A stretch of DNA of 64,000 bases from Sporosarcina luteola. GTDB taxonomy: Bacteria; Bacillota; Bacilli; Bacillales_A; Planococcaceae. Made by a program: the position numbers and the translations under genes. The stretch covers positions 248,001 through 312,000 of the forward strand of contig NZ_JAMBOK010000001.1 in the NCBI RefSeq assembly GCF_023715585.1. Direction: 5' to 3'. The notes under the pieces were generated by a model, which worked only from the letters and a program-made list of their open reading frames with translations, was not told the DNA's origin and searched no databases. Shown in pieces: positions 49,589 through 58,530 of this stretch. Within the stretch, counting starts at the first letter, position 1. Each line of letters begins with the position of its first letter.

Positions 49589-50491
49589 TTGCAACGAAAT
49601 AGTCCTAAGGACGTTCTTGACGAATACATATCTTTTATACGCCTCGAAAAGAACTATTCCTCCCGGACAGTTTCGGAATATAGCAATGATATTCACGAGT
49701 TCCTCTCCTTTTTATCCCAAGAAGGAATTTCTGACCTGGACAATGTCGAATATCCCGAAGCAAGATTGTATATAACAACTTTGTATGACAAAGGTTTCGC
49801 CAGAAAGACGATTTCAAGGAAGATTTCATCCATTCGTTCTTTTTATAAGTTTGGCAATGCTCGATTCGGGATAAATGATAATGCATTCCGTTTATTGCAC
49901 CATCCAAAGAAGGAAGAACGGCTTCCGGCTTTTTTTTATGAAAAGGAATTGGAATCGCTCTTTGAAACATGTACTGGGGAAGATCCGAAATCATTACGCA
50001 ATAGCGCGCTTCTAGAACTGCTTTATGCCACCGGAATCCGGGTAAGTGAGCTGACATCCATCGAATTGGGCGACATCGATAATTCACTCGGCATTGTGAA
50101 AGTGATGGGCAAGGGCAGGAAAGAGCGTTATGTCCCATTCGGAAGCTTCGCTCAGGATGCTCTTGAATCCTATATGGATAAAAGTCGTCCTATGCTTATG
50201 AAGAAGAAAAGTCATCATGCACTGTTTGTGAATTTGCGCGGTGATCCGATTACGGACAGGGGTGTACGCCATGTGCTGAATGCAATGATGGAGAAGGCAT
50301 CTATCCCAGGAAGAATTTATCCGCATATGATTCGCCATTCCTTTGCTACGCATCTTCTGTCAAATGGTGCCGACATGAGAACAGTACAGGAATTGCTTGG
50401 ACATAGTCATTTATCTTCGACTCAGGTATATACGCATATCACGAAAGAGCATCTGCGGAAAACGTATATGAAAACACATCCGCGGGCTTAG
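49589..50491 (+). CDS. xerC: Tyrosine recombinase XerC (CodV)
   Basis: Resolves chromosome dimers at dif with XerD/RipX. The TTG at 49589 is 6-7 bases after GGGGGTG and gives 300 residues, close to B. subtilis CodV; ATG 49574 and an open frame to 49454 are alternatives, but the latter starts upstream of the promoter. An N-terminal SAM-like core-binding domain precedes the catalytic domain with the Arg of ATGIRVSEL, MIRHSFATHLL, LGHSHLSSTQVYTH and the nucleophilic Tyr. Confidence 0.94.
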   Translation: MQRNSPKDVLDEYISFIRLEKNYSSRTVSEYSNDIHEFLSFLSQEGISDLDNVEYPEARLYITTLYDKGFARKTISRKISSIRSFYKFGNARFGINDNAFRLLHHPKKEERLPAFFYEKELESLFETCTGEDPKSLRNSALLELLYATGIRVSELTSIELGDIDNSLGIVKVMGKGRKERYVPFGSFAQDALESYMDKSRPMLMKKKSHHALFVNLRGDPITDRGVRHVLNAMMEKASIPGRIYPHMIRHSFATHLLSNGADMRTVQELLGHSHLSSTQVYTHITKEHLRKTYMKTHPRA

Positions 50492-50503
50492 GAGGATGAG
50501 CTG

Positions 50504-51046
50504 ATGGAATTTCATTCTACAACAATCTTTGCCGTCCGGCACAAAGGTGTTTGTGCCATGTCGGGTGACGGACAAGTGACAATGGGGGAATCCGTTGTCA
50601 TGAAAAATACCGCTAAAAAAGTCCGAAGGCTTTTTGGCGGGAAGATAATTGCAGGATTTGCAGGGTCTGTCGCTGATGCTTTCACCCTCTTTGAGTTGTT
50701 CGAAGGCAAGCTTGGCGAATTCAATGGCAATCTGGAGCGGGCCTCTGTGGAATTGGCGAAAGAGTGGCGAGGTGATCGCATCTTGAGGAAATTGGAGGCG
50801 ATGCTGCTCGTCGCTGACAAGGACAAGCTTCTGCTCGTTTCGGGAACCGGTGAAGTGATTGAACCGGATGATGGCGTACTTGCGATCGGATCAGGTGGGA
50901 ATTATGCATTGGCGGCCGGACGTGCTCTCAAAAAATATAGCGGTGATACACTCGACGCCGAGCAGATTGCAAAGGCTGCACTAGAGACGGCGGCGGAAAT
51001 ATGTGTCTACACAAATGATCGGATAATTGTGGAGGTACTCAAATGA
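50504..51046 (+). CDS. hslV: ATP-dependent protease proteolytic subunit HslV (ClpQ)
   Basis: Proteasome-like peptidase that works with HslU. 180 residues starting [11 protein letters not shown]. The Thr-Thr that begins the mature E. coli enzyme is at residues 6-7, so a five-residue N-terminal stretch would need removal for a Thr nucleophile. The B. subtilis form, reported to use Ser2, has Ser at position 2; here it is Glu. SGDGQVTMG and [12 protein letters not shown] are conserved. Coupled to hslU by ATGA. Confidence 0.95.
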   Translation: MEFHSTTIFAVRHKGVCAMSGDGQVTMGESVVMKNTAKKVRRLFGGKIIAGFAGSVADAFTLFELFEGKLGEFNGNLERASVELAKEWRGDRILRKLEAMLLVADKDKLLLVSGTGEVIEPDDGVLAIGSGGNYALAAGRALKKYSGDTLDAEQIAKAALETAAEICVYTNDRIIVEVLK

Positions 51047-52446
51047 ATAAGAAGCAGGAATTGACCCCGCGAGAGCTTACTGCTTACCTGGATCGATATA
51101 TTGTAGGGCAGGACGCTGCGAAGAAAGCGGTATCCGTCGCAATCCGGAACAGGTACAGAAGAAGCCTTTTGACAGATGAGGAAAAAAGGGAGATCATCCC
51201 TAAGAACATTTTGATGATCGGACCGACAGGCGTTGGGAAGACGGAAATAGCGAGAAGAATCGCACGGCTTGTCAATGCTCCGTTCATTAAAGTGGAAGCA
51301 ACGAAATTCACGGAAGTTGGATATGTAGGCAGAGATGTCGAATCGATGGTGAGGGACTTAACCGAGTCGGCCGTCCGCATCGTTCGGGAGGAAATGCGGG
51401 AGTCCGTTAAAGGCCAGGCGGAAAAGCTTGCTGAAGAACGACTTGTCGAATTGCTCGTTCCGGAAAAGAAGCGCAAAGTCAATATGCAGAACCCTTTTGA
51501 AATGCTTTTTGGACAGAAGACCGATGAGGATGAAAACAGTCCCGAGGAAGCGGATGATATTAGCCGGAAACGGTCTGAAATTGCCCGACGCCTCGCAAAT
51601 GGTGAACTGGAGGAGCAATCGATTACTGTCGAAGTCTCCTCCCAACAGCCTTCCATGTTTGATGCACTTCAAGGTTCGGGAATGGAGCAAATGGGTGCAA
51701 GCATGCAGGATGCTTTATCTTCTTTAATGCCTAAAAAGATGACGAAACGCAAAATGAAGGTGAAAGACGCAAGGAAAATCCTTCAAGCCGAAGAGGCGGA
51801 TAAATTGATCGATCATGATGAGATCGCAAGAAGGTCTGTTGAACTCGCTGAGCAATCAGGCATCATCTTCATCGATGAAATGGACAAGATCGCAAGCCGA
51901 GGCAACGGTGGCGGGTCATCTGCCGATGTATCAAGGGAAGGCGTCCAAAGGGACATACTTCCCATCGTGGAAGGCTCTACGGTGACAACGAAATATGGTC
52001 CCGTAAAAACGGATTTCATACTTTTCATCGCGGCTGGTGCATTCCATATGTCAAAGCCCTCCGATATAATTCCGGAACTCCAGGGTCGTTTTCCGATTCG
52101 CGTAGAACTCGAAAAGCTGACGAAAGATGATTTTGTCCGGATCTTGAAAGAACCTGACTTTTCATTGATCAAGCAATACGAAAAACTATTGGCGACGGAA
52201 AATGTCATAATCGAATTCTCGGAAGAGGCCATCGAGAGGGTCGCGGAAATTGCGTTCGATGTGAATGACAATACAGAAAACATCGGTGCAAGAAGGCTGC
52301 ATACGATATTGGAGAAATTGCTGGAAGAGTTATCGTATGAAGCTGCTGAAATTGGACCTTCGTCGATCAAGATAACTGTTGCCTATGTCGATGAAAAGTT
52401 GAAAGATATCGTAAAAAACAAAGATTTGTCACATTATATCTTATAA
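51043..52446 (+). CDS. hslU: ATP-dependent protease ATPase subunit HslU (ClpY)
   Basis: AAA+ unfoldase that feeds proteins to HslV. 467 residues: Walker [10 protein letters not shown] near residue 63, an inserted I domain of about 130 residues, Walker [11 protein letters not shown], sensor region and a C-terminal tail ending SHYIL that docks into HslV. The pore-loop region [15 protein letters not shown] carries the conserved GYVG. Confidence 0.97.
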   Translation: MNKKQELTPRELTAYLDRYIVGQDAAKKAVSVAIRNRYRRSLLTDEEKREIIPKNILMIGPTGVGKTEIARRIARLVNAPFIKVEATKFTEVGYVGRDVESMVRDLTESAVRIVREEMRESVKGQAEKLAEERLVELLVPEKKRKVNMQNPFEMLFGQKTDEDENSPEEADDISRKRSEIARRLANGELEEQSITVEVSSQQPSMFDALQGSGMEQMGASMQDALSSLMPKKMTKRKMKVKDARKILQAEEADKLIDHDEIARRSVELAEQSGIIFIDEMDKIASRGNGGGSSADVSREGVQRDILPIVEGSTVTTKYGPVKTDFILFIAAGAFHMSKPSDIIPELQGRFPIRVELEKLTKDDFVRILKEPDFSLIKQYEKLLATENVIIEFSEEAIERVAEIAFDVNDNTENIGARRLHTILEKLLEELSYEAAEIGPSSIKITVAYVDEKLKDIVKNKDLSHYIL

Positions 52447-52460
52447 TGGAGCGTTTTTGT

Positions 52461-52488
52461 TTGATTAATGATTGAAAAGCTTTAGAAT
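52461..52488 (+). promoter_or_regulatory. SigA-type promoter for codY
   Basis: TTGATT (52461-52466) and TAGAAT (52483-52488) with a 16-base spacer, 42 bases before the codY ATG, so codY can be expressed apart from xerC-hslVU. Confidence 0.55.
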
Positions 52489-52529
52489 ATTCTTAAACCC
52501 ATAAGGTACTATTAGGAGGAAAAGTAATT

Positions 52530-53306
52530 ATGTCTTTATTAACGAAAACAAGAAACATCAACGCAATGCTTCAAGAAACAGCTGGAAAACCTGTAAACTT
52601 TAAAGAAATGGCCGAGAAATTAAGTGTTGTCATTGAATGTAATGCATTCATCGTCAGCAGAAAAGGAAAATTGCTGGGCCTTGAAATCCATCATCAAATC
52701 GACAATGAACGAATGAAGCAAATGTTCCAGGAGCGTAAATTCCCAGAAGAGTATACGCAAAAACTTTTCGAAATAAATGAAACGTCTTCAAATATTGACG
52801 TGTACAGTGATTATTCGGTCTTCCCTGAAGAAGAGCGCGAACTATTCAAGGATGGCTTGACGACTATCGTTCCAATCATTGGCGGCGGCGAGCGTCTTGG
52901 AACACTAATCCTTGCGCGTCTAAAAGAGAAATTTACTGAAGATGACCTTATTCTTGCTGAATACGGCGCAACAGTAGTCGGTATGGAAATCCTTCGTGAA
53001 AAATCCGAAGAAATTGAGGTTGAAGCTCGTAGCAAAGCTGTCGTTCAAATGGCTATCAACTCATTGTCTTACAGTGAACACGAAGCGATTGAACACATCT
53101 TTAAAGAGCTCAATGGCAATGAAGGTCTCCTTGTCGCTTCGAAAATTGCAGACCGTGTAGGGATTACACGTTCCGTTATCGTCAATGCTTTACGTAAACT
53201 TGAAAGCGCCGGTGTTATCGAATCTCGTTCACTTGGCATGAAAGGTACGTACATTAAAGTGTTGAACAACAAATTCCTTGAAGAGCTTGAAAATCAAAAA
53301 AATTAA
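52530..53306 (+). CDS. codY: Global nutritional regulator CodY
   Basis: GTP- and branched-chain-amino-acid-sensing repressor of stationary-phase genes. 258 residues: N-terminal GAF ligand domain (about 1-155), linker helix, and winged HTH with [25 protein letters not shown] starting near residue 200. Preceded by AGGAGGAAAAG and followed by a strong terminator. It is next to the flagellar operon, which CodY represses in B. subtilis. Confidence 0.97.
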   Translation: MSLLTKTRNINAMLQETAGKPVNFKEMAEKLSVVIECNAFIVSRKGKLLGLEIHHQIDNERMKQMFQERKFPEEYTQKLFEINETSSNIDVYSDYSVFPEEERELFKDGLTTIVPIIGGGERLGTLILARLKEKFTEDDLILAEYGATVVGMEILREKSEEIEVEARSKAVVQMAINSLSYSEHEAIEHIFKELNGNEGLLVASKIADRVGITRSVIVNALRKLESAGVIESRSLGMKGTYIKVLNNKFLEELENQKN

Positions 53307-53315
53307 CAAATTATT

Positions 53316-53351
53316 ACACTCCGGTTGAGAATGCCGGAGTGTTATTTTTTT
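53316..53351 (+). terminator. Terminator after codY
   Basis: Perfect 9-bp stem ACACTCCGG/CCGGAGTGT (53316-53324 with 53334-53342) followed by TATTTTTTT. Confidence 0.92.
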
Positions 53352-53461
53352 GTGAAGAAGTTGCAGAATAAAGAAATAGGGAGTATTACTTTTCTTCCGG
53401 GTTATGATATTAGTCCTAAGAACTATAAATGCCGCGTTTGTGGTGATGTAAAAGGGTTGTT

Positions 53462-53490
53462 TTGACCTAATCTATTTTGATTAATATGAT
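53462..53490 (+). promoter_or_regulatory. SigA-type promoter for the fla/che operon
   Basis: TTGACC (53462-53467) and TATGAT (53485-53490) are separated by 17 bases, about 113 bases before flgB. The match to the housekeeping consensus is strong (5 of 6 in each box). Confidence 0.7.
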
Positions 53491-53519
53491 GGACAAAGTT
53501 CGCCAAAATCCGATACAAT
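53490..53519 (+). promoter_or_regulatory. Possible second fla/che promoter
   Basis: TGGACA (53490-53495) and TACAAT (53514-53519) with an 18-base spacer, immediately downstream of the first promoter. TCCGATAC at 53509 is like a SigD -10 but has no TAAA box at the right distance. Confidence 0.4.
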
Positions 53520-53602
53520 AAGATATGTGTTTTAATTGAAAGTTTAATAGAAAAGGTTATCTTTCATATATAACGATAAAACAACTAGAGGTGAAATAGA
53601 TA

Positions 53603-53995
53603 ATGAACATTTATGGATCAACGATTTCACTGTTGGAGCAAGGTTTGAATTTTTCTTCTGCAAAAGGAAAAGTTATTTCGCAAAATATAGCAAATATCGA
53701 CACGCCGAATTATAAGTCGAAACATGTCAATTTCAAGCAAATGATGGACGAAGCAAAAAGTGAGGCTTTTAATGCATATCGTACAAATGAAATGCATTTT
53801 GATTTTTCTTCAAAATTATCAAAACCGGGTATAGCCAAATATGCCGGTTATAATTATCGACAGGATGGAAACGGCGTTGATATGGACAAGGAGCAGGCAG
53901 ATCTAGCGGCAAATCAGATTTACTATAATGCGTTGGTTGATCGTCTGAACAGCAAATTCAACTCTCTTCAAAATGTTATTAAAGGAGGCCGATAA
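53603..53995 (+). CDS. flgB: Flagellar basal-body rod protein FlgB
   Basis: Proximal rod component and first gene of the fla/che operon. 130 residues. The N-terminal SAKGKVISQNIANIDTPNYKSK signature is typical of flagellar axial proteins, and the C-terminal helix (AANQIYYNALVDRLNSKF) packs in the rod. Preceded by GAGGTGAAATAG. Confidence 0.95.
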   Translation: MNIYGSTISLLEQGLNFSSAKGKVISQNIANIDTPNYKSKHVNFKQMMDEAKSEAFNAYRTNEMHFDFSSKLSKPGIAKYAGYNYRQDGNGVDMDKEQADLAANQIYYNALVDRLNSKFNSLQNVIKGGR

Positions 53996-53997
53996 CG

Positions 53998-54459
53998 ATG
54001 TCTATTTTCCATAGTCTCAACACCTCTGCATCGGCCCTTACAGCCCAGCGGCTAAGGATGGACGTTATCTCTTCCAACATGGCAAATGTTGAAACGACAC
54101 GAGGGAAGATGGTAGACGGCGAGTGGCAGCCGTATCGACGGAAGTCGGTCAGCTTCCAACCGATGGAAGGACGATTCTCTTCAATGCTGCAAGCAGCAAT
54201 GGGAAGCCAAGATAGAGGAGCGGCGGGTTACGGAGTGACAGTTGCCCGCATTCGTGAAGATCGGGAAACACCGTTCAAGCTTGTCTATGATCCTAGCCAT
54301 CCGGACGCTAACGGTGAAGGGTATGTTCAAATGCCCAATGTGGATCCGTTAAGGGAAATGATTGACCTAATGTCAGCGACCAGATCTTATGAAGCGAATG
54401 TGACAGTGTTGAATGCAAACAAAGCGATGTTAATGAAAGCACTTGAGATAGGGAAATAA
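53998..54459 (+). CDS. flgC: Flagellar basal-body rod protein FlgC
   Basis: Rod component. 153 residues with the axial-protein N-terminus LRMDVISSNMANVETT, and the C-terminal YVQMPNVDPLREMIDLMSATRSYEANVTVLN motif. It follows flgB after 2 bases, with AAAGGAGG upstream. Confidence 0.96.
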   Translation: MSIFHSLNTSASALTAQRLRMDVISSNMANVETTRGKMVDGEWQPYRRKSVSFQPMEGRFSSMLQAAMGSQDRGAAGYGVTVARIREDRETPFKLVYDPSHPDANGEGYVQMPNVDPLREMIDLMSATRSYEANVTVLNANKAMLMKALEIGK

Positions 54460-54481
54460 CGACCTGAATGGAGGATGACTA

Positions 54482-54790
54482 ATGCCTATACAATCTATTC
54501 AAGGCGCAGGAATTGTGCCAGGACTACTGAAAGTAAATGATGGCCCCAAGCCGACACCTTCTGAATCGCAGAAAAGTTTCGGTATGTTCTTAAAAAATGC
54601 CATACAGGACGTGAACATCAAACAGATCGAATCGGATAAAATGACCCAAAAACTCGTTTTAGGGGAAGATGTCGATTTGCATAATGTCATGATTACAGCT
54701 CAAAAAGCTTCCATCGCATTGAGTGCGACAATGGAAGTACGGAACAAGGCTATTGAAGCGTACCAGGAAATAATTAGAATGCCAGTTTAA
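54482..54790 (+). CDS. fliE: Flagellar hook-basal body complex protein FliE
   Basis: Joins the MS ring to the rod. 102 residues; the C-terminal region LGEDVDLHNVMITAQKASIALSATMEVRNKAIEAYQEI is the conserved FliE block. Preceded by GGAGG. An unusual 369-base gap with a tandem repeat array separates it from fliF. Confidence 0.95.
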   Translation: MPIQSIQGAGIVPGLLKVNDGPKPTPSESQKSFGMFLKNAIQDVNIKQIESDKMTQKLVLGEDVDLHNVMITAQKASIALSATMEVRNKAIEAYQEIIRMPV

Positions 54791-54822
54791 AAGCGAAGGC
54801 GACCGTTTAGGCCCCTACCAAT

Positions 54823-55128
54823 AGGGCAACGATGTGCTCGCAACGCTTTGCTATTGCTCGCAAAACTCCGTTCTTCGTGACGGTAGAGCAACGATGTGCT
54901 CGCAACGCTTTGCTTTTGCTCGCAAACGCCGTTCTACGTGACGGCAGGGCAACGATGTGCTCGCAACGCTTTGCTATTGCTCGCAAACGCCGTTCTTCGT
55001 GACGGTAGAGCAACGATGTGCTCGCAACGCTTTGCTTTTGCTCGCAAACGCCGTTCTTCGTAACGGTAGAGCAACGATGTGCTCGCAACGCTTTGCTATT
55101 GCTCGCAAACGCCGTTCTTCGTAACGGC
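54823..55128. repeat. Five-copy 61-bp tandem repeat array between fliE and fliF
   Basis: Copies start at 54823 (62 bp), 54885, 54946, 55007 and 55068 (61 bp each). Each contains GCAACGATGTGCTCGCAACG, TTGCTCGCAAACGCC and a GCCGTT...AACGG hairpin. Copies 1, 3 and 5 have CTATTG where copies 2 and 4 have CTTTTG, and copies 1 and 3 begin AGGG where the others begin AGAG. This shows growth by duplicating a two-unit block. The unit resembles the cassette at 24155-24205. It lacks spacers, so it is not CRISPR. Open frames crossing it on the minus strand are repeat artefacts. Confidence 0.93.
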
Positions 55129-55159
55129 GTTGACTATGAACGCAGACCGGGGGATAAGA

Positions 55160-56737
55160 ATGAAAGAAAGATTGACGAAAATTGGAACTGACTTGAAGCA
55201 GTTCTGGTCGAGTCGCACAAAACGACAAAAAACAACATATATCGTGTCCGCGGTTGCTGTTATTGCTATTGCTGCTTCCTTGACTTACTTCCTGTCAAGG
55301 ACGGAATATGTCCCTCTATACAGTGACGTCTCGCGCGCAGAAATCGGCAGGATCAAGGAAGAGCTCGATGTGCAGGGCGTACCGAGCCAAATTGCTCCCG
55401 GGGGCACTTCAATCCTCGTTCCGAAAGAACGGGTTGATGACCTCCTTGTGACACTCGCTGCGGAAGGGTACCCAAATACGGGAACTATCGATTATTCGTT
55501 CTTTTCTCAAAACGCCGGTTTTGGAACGACCGACAATGAATTCAACATGATCAAGCTTGCTTCTATGCAGACCGAGTTGGCGAATCTTATAAAAGGGATT
55601 CAAGGTGTGAAGGATGCAAATGTAATGCTCACCTTGCCCACGCAAAGTGTCTTTTTAAATGAAACTGTTCAAAATGCAAGTGCTGCTATTATGCTGAAAA
55701 CGGAACCTGGACATCAGTTTACGGAATCTCAAATTACCGCCTTATATAATTTAGTATCAAAAAGCTTACCGAATTTATCCACAGACGATATTGTAATCAT
55801 GAACCAGTTTTCCGAATACTTTGACCTGAAGTCATCTGAGCAATCAATTGGCACTAGTGTGGTCAATCAAATGGATTTGAAAAAGACGATTGAACGTGAT
55901 TTGCAGCGGAAAGTGCAAATGATGCTCGGGACGATGTTAGGACAGGATAAGGTCGTCGTCTCCGTAACGACAGACATTGACTTCAAACAGGAGAATAGAC
56001 AAGAAAACCTTGTCGACCGTGTAGATGAGGATCTTGATAGCCTGGCAATCAGTGTTCAAAGGATCACAGAGTCATTCTCAGGGAATGGGGCTGTTGCCGG
56101 AGGCGTTCCTGAAGGCGAAGATCCTACAGACAACCGGACAAGCTTTGTCGAGGGCAACAACGCCAATGGAGACTATGAGCGCTTGGAAGAAACAATTAAC
56201 AACGAAGTGAACCGGATCAGGAAGGATATTGTAGAAAGTCCTTATAAGATTCGAGATATCGGTATCCAAGTTATGATGGAGCCATCCGACGGGAATAACG
56301 TGGAAGGTGACATTAGAAACATTCTAGAGACGATTATCAGAACTTCCATTGATAAAACATATTTGCCGGCAGAAATTCCAGGAGATTACTGGGGAAGTAA
56401 GATTGCAATCACTACTCAAAACTTCGATGGCAAGCTCGTTACTGTACCTCAATCTTCTGAAAGTGCAATCCCTTGGTGGTTGTATGCAATCGGTGCAGCT
56501 GTACTGGTCGTCATCGCCATCCTTATCGTTGCGTACTTCCGCAAACGCAGACAGGAAAACGAATTGGAAGAGGCGTTGATACTCGAAGAGCAGAGGGAAG
56601 CATTGAATGTGGAAGATATCAATACGGAACAAAACGAAACAGAAGCGACCCTTCGCAAAAAGCAGCTTGAAAAGATGGCGAAGGATAAGCCTGAAGAATT
56701 TGCCAAGTTGCTGAGAACATGGATTGCCGAAGATTGA
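55160..56737 (+). CDS. fliF: Flagellar MS-ring protein FliF
   Basis: Forms the membrane MS ring, the base of the flagellum. The ATG at 55160 (MKERLTKIGTD) follows CGGGGGATAAG; upstream in-frame codons lie in the repeat array. 525 residues with two membrane helices (about 24-44 and 435-458), a periplasmic region with ring-building domains between them, and a cytoplasmic C-terminus (LEKMAKDKPEEFAKLLRTWI) that binds FliG. Confidence 0.95.
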   Translation: MKERLTKIGTDLKQFWSSRTKRQKTTYIVSAVAVIAIAASLTYFLSRTEYVPLYSDVSRAEIGRIKEELDVQGVPSQIAPGGTSILVPKERVDDLLVTLAAEGYPNTGTIDYSFFSQNAGFGTTDNEFNMIKLASMQTELANLIKGIQGVKDANVMLTLPTQSVFLNETVQNASAAIMLKTEPGHQFTESQITALYNLVSKSLPNLSTDDIVIMNQFSEYFDLKSSEQSIGTSVVNQMDLKKTIERDLQRKVQMMLGTMLGQDKVVVSVTTDIDFKQENRQENLVDRVDEDLDSLAISVQRITESFSGNGAVAGGVPEGEDPTDNRTSFVEGNNANGDYERLEETINNEVNRIRKDIVESPYKIRDIGIQVMMEPSDGNNVEGDIRNILETIIRTSIDKTYLPAEIPGDYWGSKIAITTQNFDGKLVTVPQSSESAIPWWLYAIGAAVLVVIAILIVAYFRKRRQENELEEALILEEQREALNVEDINTEQNETEATLRKKQLEKMAKDKPEEFAKLLRTWIAED

Positions 56738-56751
56738 CGGAGGGATGAACA

Positions 56752-57765
56752 GTGGTAAAGAAGGAAAAAGGAATGACGGGCAAGCAAAAGGCTGCACTTT
56801 TGCTCATATCGCTCGGTCCGGAAGTTTCGGCAGCCGTCTATAAACATTTGACAGAAGAGGAAATCGAACGGTTGACGCTAGAAATTTCAGGTGTGAAGAA
56901 AGTCGACTCCAACGTCAAGGAGGAAATCATCGAGGAATTTCATAATATCGCCCTTGCGCAGGATTATATATCCCAAGGCGGAATCGGTTATGCAAAAACC
57001 GTATTGGAAAAAGCGCTTGGAAAAGAACACGCTCAAGCTATCATCAATCGCCTGACATCATCTTTACAAGTGAGACCATTCGATTTTGCAAGAAGGGCAG
57101 AGCCGGGTCAAATTCTGAATTTCATTCAAAATGAACATCCGCAAACAATTGCATTGATATTATCTTATCTTGAAGCGGAGCAGGCAGGCATGATCCTGTC
57201 ATCTCTACCGCAGGAAATGCAAGCGGATATTGCAAAACGGATAGCGACGATGGACTCCACTTCCCCCGAAGTCATCAGTGAAATCGAAGCCGTTTTGGAG
57301 AGAAAGTTATCTTCCACAGTCACACAGGATTTCACGGAGACGGGCGGAGTCGATGCAGTTGTACAAGTATTGAACGGCGTCGACAGAGCTACCGAAAAGA
57401 CCATTTTGGATGCACTCGAAATCCAGGATCCGGAGCTTGCGGAGGAAATCAGGAAAAGGATGTTCGTTTTCGAGGATATCGTCACATTGGACAACCGTTC
57501 CATTCAGCGCATTGTGCGTGAGTGTGAAAATGAGGATCTCATCTTGTCGATGAAAGTGTCCAGCGAAGAAGTCAGGGAAATTCTCTTTAAGAACATGTCT
57601 CAACGGATGGCCGAATCATTCCAGGAAGAAATGGATGTCATGGGGCCAGTCCGCTTAAGGGATGTTGAAGAAGCGCAGGCAAGAATCGTATCCATCATCC
57701 GTAGATTGGAAGATTCAGGAGAGATCATCATAGCCCGCGGTGGAGGGGATGACATCATTGTCTAA
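56752..57765 (+). CDS. fliG: Flagellar motor switch protein FliG
   Basis: Rotor protein that interacts with the stator to generate torque. GTG start at 56752 behind GACGGAGGGATG; 337 residues. GKQKAALLLISLG is at the N-terminus, EHPQTIALILSYL marks the middle domain, and the C-terminal FEDIVTLDNRSIQRIVREC holds the charged torque helix region. It overlaps fliH. Confidence 0.96.
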   Translation: MVKKEKGMTGKQKAALLLISLGPEVSAAVYKHLTEEEIERLTLEISGVKKVDSNVKEEIIEEFHNIALAQDYISQGGIGYAKTVLEKALGKEHAQAIINRLTSSLQVRPFDFARRAEPGQILNFIQNEHPQTIALILSYLEAEQAGMILSSLPQEMQADIAKRIATMDSTSPEVISEIEAVLERKLSSTVTQDFTETGGVDAVVQVLNGVDRATEKTILDALEIQDPELAEEIRKRMFVFEDIVTLDNRSIQRIVRECENEDLILSMKVSSEEVREILFKNMSQRMAESFQEEMDVMGPVRLRDVEEAQARIVSIIRRLEDSGEIIIARGGGDDIIV

Positions 57766-58528
57766 CATTTTTCGTTCTTCCCGAACGATTTCTGAAGAAG
57801 GCAACGTCAAGGAAATAACAATCCGGAATTTGCATATGCCGGCGGTTGACGGTAAAGAGGAAGTGATTTCAAAAGAATCCCTCTTTCTAGAACGTGACCG
57901 GATGCTGAAAGATGCGAGACGGCAGATTGAACTGGAAAAAGCCGATGCGGAGTATATGAGACAAATGGCGCAAGAGGATATTGCCGCCATGCAAGCAGCA
58001 TGGGAGCAGGAGAAGACGGTGCTTCAACAGCAAGCCTATGAAGAGGGCTTCCAAGTCGGATACGAAGAAGGCAGGAACAAGTCCATATCCGATATGAGTG
58101 AATCATTAAAGGTGGCAAATGAAATCACTGAGCATGCGAATGAAAATGCGTTGAAATACCTGGAGGAACAAGAAAGAGTCATATTGGAGATTGCAATGAG
58201 GACGGCGGAGCGCATTCTTGGCAAGACGTTAGCAGAGGATGAGGAAGCTTTCCTTTCAATCGTGAAAAGAGGGTTGAAGGAAGCGAGGGAGATGAAGGAG
58301 ATCAAACTATACGTACCGGTCTCCCAATTTGAACTTGTCTCATCGAACCGGGCTGAACTTGCATCCATCTTTCCGCCTGATATTCCTTTCCTTATTTTCG
58401 CAAATGACGACTTCGAAACGAACGAATGTATTATCGAAACGAACCAAGGCCGGATAGTTGTCAGTGTGGATGAACAATTGAACGAGCTTAAAGAGAAACT
58501 CGTTGAACTGCTGGAGAGTGGTGACTAA
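57758..58528 (+). CDS. fliH: Flagellar export apparatus protein FliH
   Basis: Regulator of the export ATPase FliI. The TTG at 57758 (MSNIFRSSR) is about 9 bases after GGAGGGG and overlaps the fliG stop; GTG 57740 and ATG 57749 overlap that ribosome site. 256 residues: a long charged helical N-terminal half with YEEGFQVGYEEGRN (GxxxG-like), then a globular C-terminal domain (ILEIAMRTAERILG to VDEQLNELKEKL). Confidence 0.9.
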   Translation: MSNIFRSSRTISEEGNVKEITIRNLHMPAVDGKEEVISKESLFLERDRMLKDARRQIELEKADAEYMRQMAQEDIAAMQAAWEQEKTVLQQQAYEEGFQVGYEEGRNKSISDMSESLKVANEITEHANENALKYLEEQERVILEIAMRTAERILGKTLAEDEEAFLSIVKRGLKEAREMKEIKLYVPVSQFELVSSNRAELASIFPPDIPFLIFANDDFETNECIIETNQGRIVVSVDEQLNELKEKLVELLESGD

Positions 58529-58530
58529 CG

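Noticed and set aside
53494..53516. SigD promoter for flgB
   Set aside because: TCCGATAC resembles the -10, but no TAAA is found 14-16 bases upstream.
54823..55128. CRISPR array
   Set aside because: The whole 61-bp unit is repeated with no unique spacers, and no cas genes are nearby.
54807..55228. Two open frames on the minus strand with repeated peptides over the fliE-fliF gap
   Set aside because: They are produced by the 61-bp tandem repeat, have no ribosome site, and their peptide repeat shifts frame because 61 is not a multiple of three.
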